NCBI GenBank assembly: GCA_028274465.1
Contig: CM051458.1
Coordinates: 86,820,085-86,884,084, forward strand
DNA length: 64,000 nucleotides
Direction of reading: 5' to 3'
From: Plantago ovata
Lineage: Eukaryota; Streptophyta; Magnoliopsida; Lamiales; Plantaginaceae
Below the pieces are notes generated by a model. The model had not been told where the DNA came from. It ran no database searches and was given only the letters and a program-made list of their open reading frames with translations. Position 1 is the first letter of the stretch, and each line of letters opens with the position of its first letter. Made by a program: the position numbers and the translations under genes. Positions 59,054-64,000 of this stretch are shown piece after piece.

Positions 59054-59267
59054 TTGACATGTGGCTACTTTTTCCCTTTGTTTAGAAGGCAATTCTCCTT
59101 GTCACTCTCTCTGCTTGGTGGTGAGTCAAACAGTGCAAACTACAGTACATTCTTGGATCCTCAGAAAATCCATAGCAGCAGCTCAGATCAAAATCATATT
59201 ATCCGATTCTTGAAAAATAATGATAAACAGCAACAGTAAACAGTAGGCCCAAATCAAGAAGAGGAAA

Positions 59268-61394
59268 ATGAGTGGATTTTGTTTTTATGCACTAATTTTT
59301 ATTGGATTGACTTTTACTTTTAATCTTGTTAGTGGTGAATTCTTACAAGAAGAAACAGATTCTTATGTGTCTGTGATAGGTGACCCTGGAATGAAAAACC
59401 CAAATGCAAGATTTGGGTTGGAAGCTTGGAATTTCTGCAATGAAGTTGGTATGGAAGCCCCAAATATGGGTAGCCCAAGAATGGCTGATTGTGCTGATCT
59501 TTACTGCCTAACTATCACAGGTTTATTTACACACATATTTGCTCTTTCACTTCTGTAAAAATTGAGTTAAAAAATTTCATGCAAATATGCAATGGATAAG
59601 TACTGAGATGTATGTAAGGCCTAATTAGATTTGAGTTTAAAATGATTAGTATAATTGAATAGGATATGAGGTGCAGTGTGCTTGTATCTATCCTAACTGA
59701 TTGAATTTATATAGAAGGATAGTATAGTTTACTGTTTCTGATTTTTTGTTAAAATTGAACTTGTGTTGGTGAAAGTTGATGTTAAGTTCATGTTGAGTTG
59801 AATTGTTATCCAATAGCTCACTTGATTTGGTTTTGGTCTGTGTTATGCAAAAATTAGATAGGCTGAGCAGTGATTTAGTTGATGAGGCAAGAAAGTGTAA
59901 AGTGCACCAGAAAGTGAAGGAATCTGATAACAGATTGAGAGCTGGTGATAGTTTTCCCACCGATGAATTCACAACGTATTCTGATCCTGATGTTTATGCT
60001 GTCGAAAAGGAACTATATCTAGGATCACTCTGCGAGAATTTGTCCGAGTCTGACTCGGTTAAACCATGGTATTTTTGGATGATAATGCTAAAAAACGGAA
60101 ACTTTGACAAAAACACTACACTTTGTCCTGAAAATGGGAAGAAAGTTGATAAGATAGTGACAAGCAGAACGTTTCCTTGTTTTGGAGAAGGGTGTATGAA
60201 TCAACCACTCGTGTATCATAACCAGTCGAGAGTGGTTTTGTCTGGTGATGGTAATATGTCTTTGGTTGGAGGGTTCTATGGGACGTATGATCTTGATGCG
60301 AATCTAAGTTCTGGTGTAGGGAAGAACTCGTTTTTCTCTGCTTCGTGGCAGAAAAATTTAACCACGGGTAGTTGGATTGTATCTCAGAAGCTGACAACTT
60401 CGTCCAAGTATCCGTGGCTCATGCTGTATCTAAGATCTGATGCAACAAAAGGGTTCAATGGAGGTTATCACTATAGTGGGCGTGGCATTATGAGGAAGGT
60501 ATGTCACATATGTTTGGCTTCATTTTGCGATCATGTTTGAATCAGCTCATTCATTGCCAAGGTTCCTTTAGATGGGAGCTTTAAGTCCCTTTATTGCACA
60601 ATATCCACTGCTTTGACTAATAATGACATGTAATGCAGTTGCCGGAGTCTCCAAATTTCAAGGTTAGATTGACTCTTAACATTAAACAAGGTGGAGGTGC
60701 CAACAGCCAGTTTTATCTCATTGATATCGGAAGTTGTTGGAAAAATAGCGGAGACGCCTGTGATGGGGATGTTCTGACAGATGTAACAAGATATAGTGAA
60801 ATGATTATCAACCCATCAACAACAAGTTGGTGTCGGCCGGATAATCTTGTTTCGTGCCCGCCTTACCACACAAGTTCCACCGGAGAGATAATATATAGAA
60901 ACAACACTTCTCGGTTTCCTTATTCTGCTTATCATCTCTACTGTGCTCCAGGAAATGCAAAATTTCTAGAAAAACCATATGATATCTGTGACCCATACAG
61001 CAATCCACAGGCACAAGAGCTCGTGCAAATTCTACCACACCCCGAGTGGGCTGTGCACGGATATCCTAAAAGAGCAGGAGATGGATGGATCAATGATCCA
61101 AGGACTTGGGAACTAGATACTGGAGCCCTTTCAAGCCGGCTATATTTCTATCAGGTAATGTCTTCTTGTCATCAAGTAAGACTGCTTCTTTTCCCCTAAC
61201 GTGAAGTAACATTGCTGCCAATATGTCTAATGCAGGATCCTGGAACAAAACCAGCAAAACGTATATGGTCTTCGATCAACGTTGGTACAGAAATTTACGT
61301 AAGCCCTAGTGGGGTTACAGCTGAATGGTCTGTGAGTGATTTTGATGTTTTAGTTCCTAAAAACAACGAAGAGAATGGACAAGGATATGTATAA
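59268..61394 (+). CDS. Plant secreted protein of unknown function (possibly DUF7705 family)
   Basis: Four exons join in phase to 522 residues: 59268-59520, 59858-60498, 60639-61154, 61236-61394, GT-AG throughout. It begins with a signal peptide (about 1-24, ALIFIGLTFTFNLVSG). The mature part is rich in paired cysteines and N-glycosylation sites (NTT, NMS, NLT, NNT), with conserved-looking PWYFWMIMLKNGN, FNGGYHYSGRGIM and WCRPDNLVSCPPYH. It has no transmembrane helix or recognised catalytic motif, so it is probably an apoplastic or cell-wall protein. I have a weak association with a plant DUF7705-type family but cannot confirm it. The exon 2 acceptor (AAATTAG at 59857) is inferred from frame continuity. 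Confidence 0.8.
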
Positions 61395-61594
61395 TGTACA
61401 TGCTTCACATAAGTGATTTATCACATATGCAGTTCAGTGTCATGTTTCTTTCCTGTGATATCTTTGCCACTTCTACCAATGGTTTAATAGTGTAAAATGT
61501 AAATTTTTTATTTCTTTTGATAGTCTCATCACTAGGTACATCAGGATCAGAAGGTAAGAGGCAGGAATAAGAATTTTAAGTTTACATTTGAGAT
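61395..61594. other. Convergent 3' region
   Basis: Only 200 bp separate the stop codons of the secreted-protein gene (plus) and the OPR gene (minus). Their 3' UTRs probably overlap. AT-rich, with TTTTTTATTTC near 61505. Confidence 0.6.
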
Positions 61595-63954
<2,360 letters not shown>

Positions 63955-64000
63955 TTTCGGATGTGAAAAAGTTGTCGGCAGTTGAAATTGAAAAATTGGT

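Noticed and set aside
59054-59239. 61-residue ORF before the secreted-protein gene
   Set aside because: No family features. It ends before the main ATG and looks like 5' leader; a uORF role cannot be supported.

Overview
The window is nuclear DNA from a flowering plant, most likely a eudicot. The evidence is GT-AG introns in every host gene, plant-specific families (an AGL12-type MADS factor, an OPR1-type oxophytodienoate reductase, a GDSL lipase, an R1/Prf-like NLR), and dense nested plant transposons. The R1/Prf-like NLR type favours an asterid, but I cannot name the species.

There are two halves. Positions 1 to about 36,000 and 51,600 to 54,700 are mostly repeats: a 785-bp foldback element, several related non-autonomous elements whose cores are arrays of the palindrome AGCTCCGATCGGAGCT, L1-type LINE pieces, Stowaway-like MITEs, a copia tail, a CACTA element inserted in that tail, a tRNA-derived SINE, a Ty3/gypsy element with two protease domains and no reverse transcriptase, and a tandem TRIM with three LTRs. 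In this half lie an orphan NLR coiled-coil exon (3800-4249), one very large intact single-exon NLR (19703-25654), a broken wall-associated-kinase-like fragment (about 31.3 kb) and a broken Q/G/Y-rich exon (35.06-36.03 kb).

The gene-rich part holds five host genes whose exon-intron structures I rebuilt with consistent splice phases: a GDSL esterase/lipase (minus, 5 exons, 369 aa), SMU1 (minus, 16 exons, 514 aa, one GC-AG intron), an AGL12-like MADS-box gene (minus, 7 exons, 213 aa, with a hAT-like element in intron 2), a secreted plant protein of unknown function (plus, 4 exons, 522 aa) and an OPR1/2-type 12-oxophytodienoate reductase (minus, 5 exons, 391 aa). The last two converge with about 200 bp between their stop codons. 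I see no operon-like or pathway clustering; these are independent housekeeping, developmental and metabolic genes.

The most notable items are the NLR, whose roughly 1,250-residue N-terminal region is built from about five tandem copies of a module of about 185 residues, and the family of palindrome-array transposons, some nested inside each other and one of which captured and inverted a GRF-like zinc-finger mini-gene.
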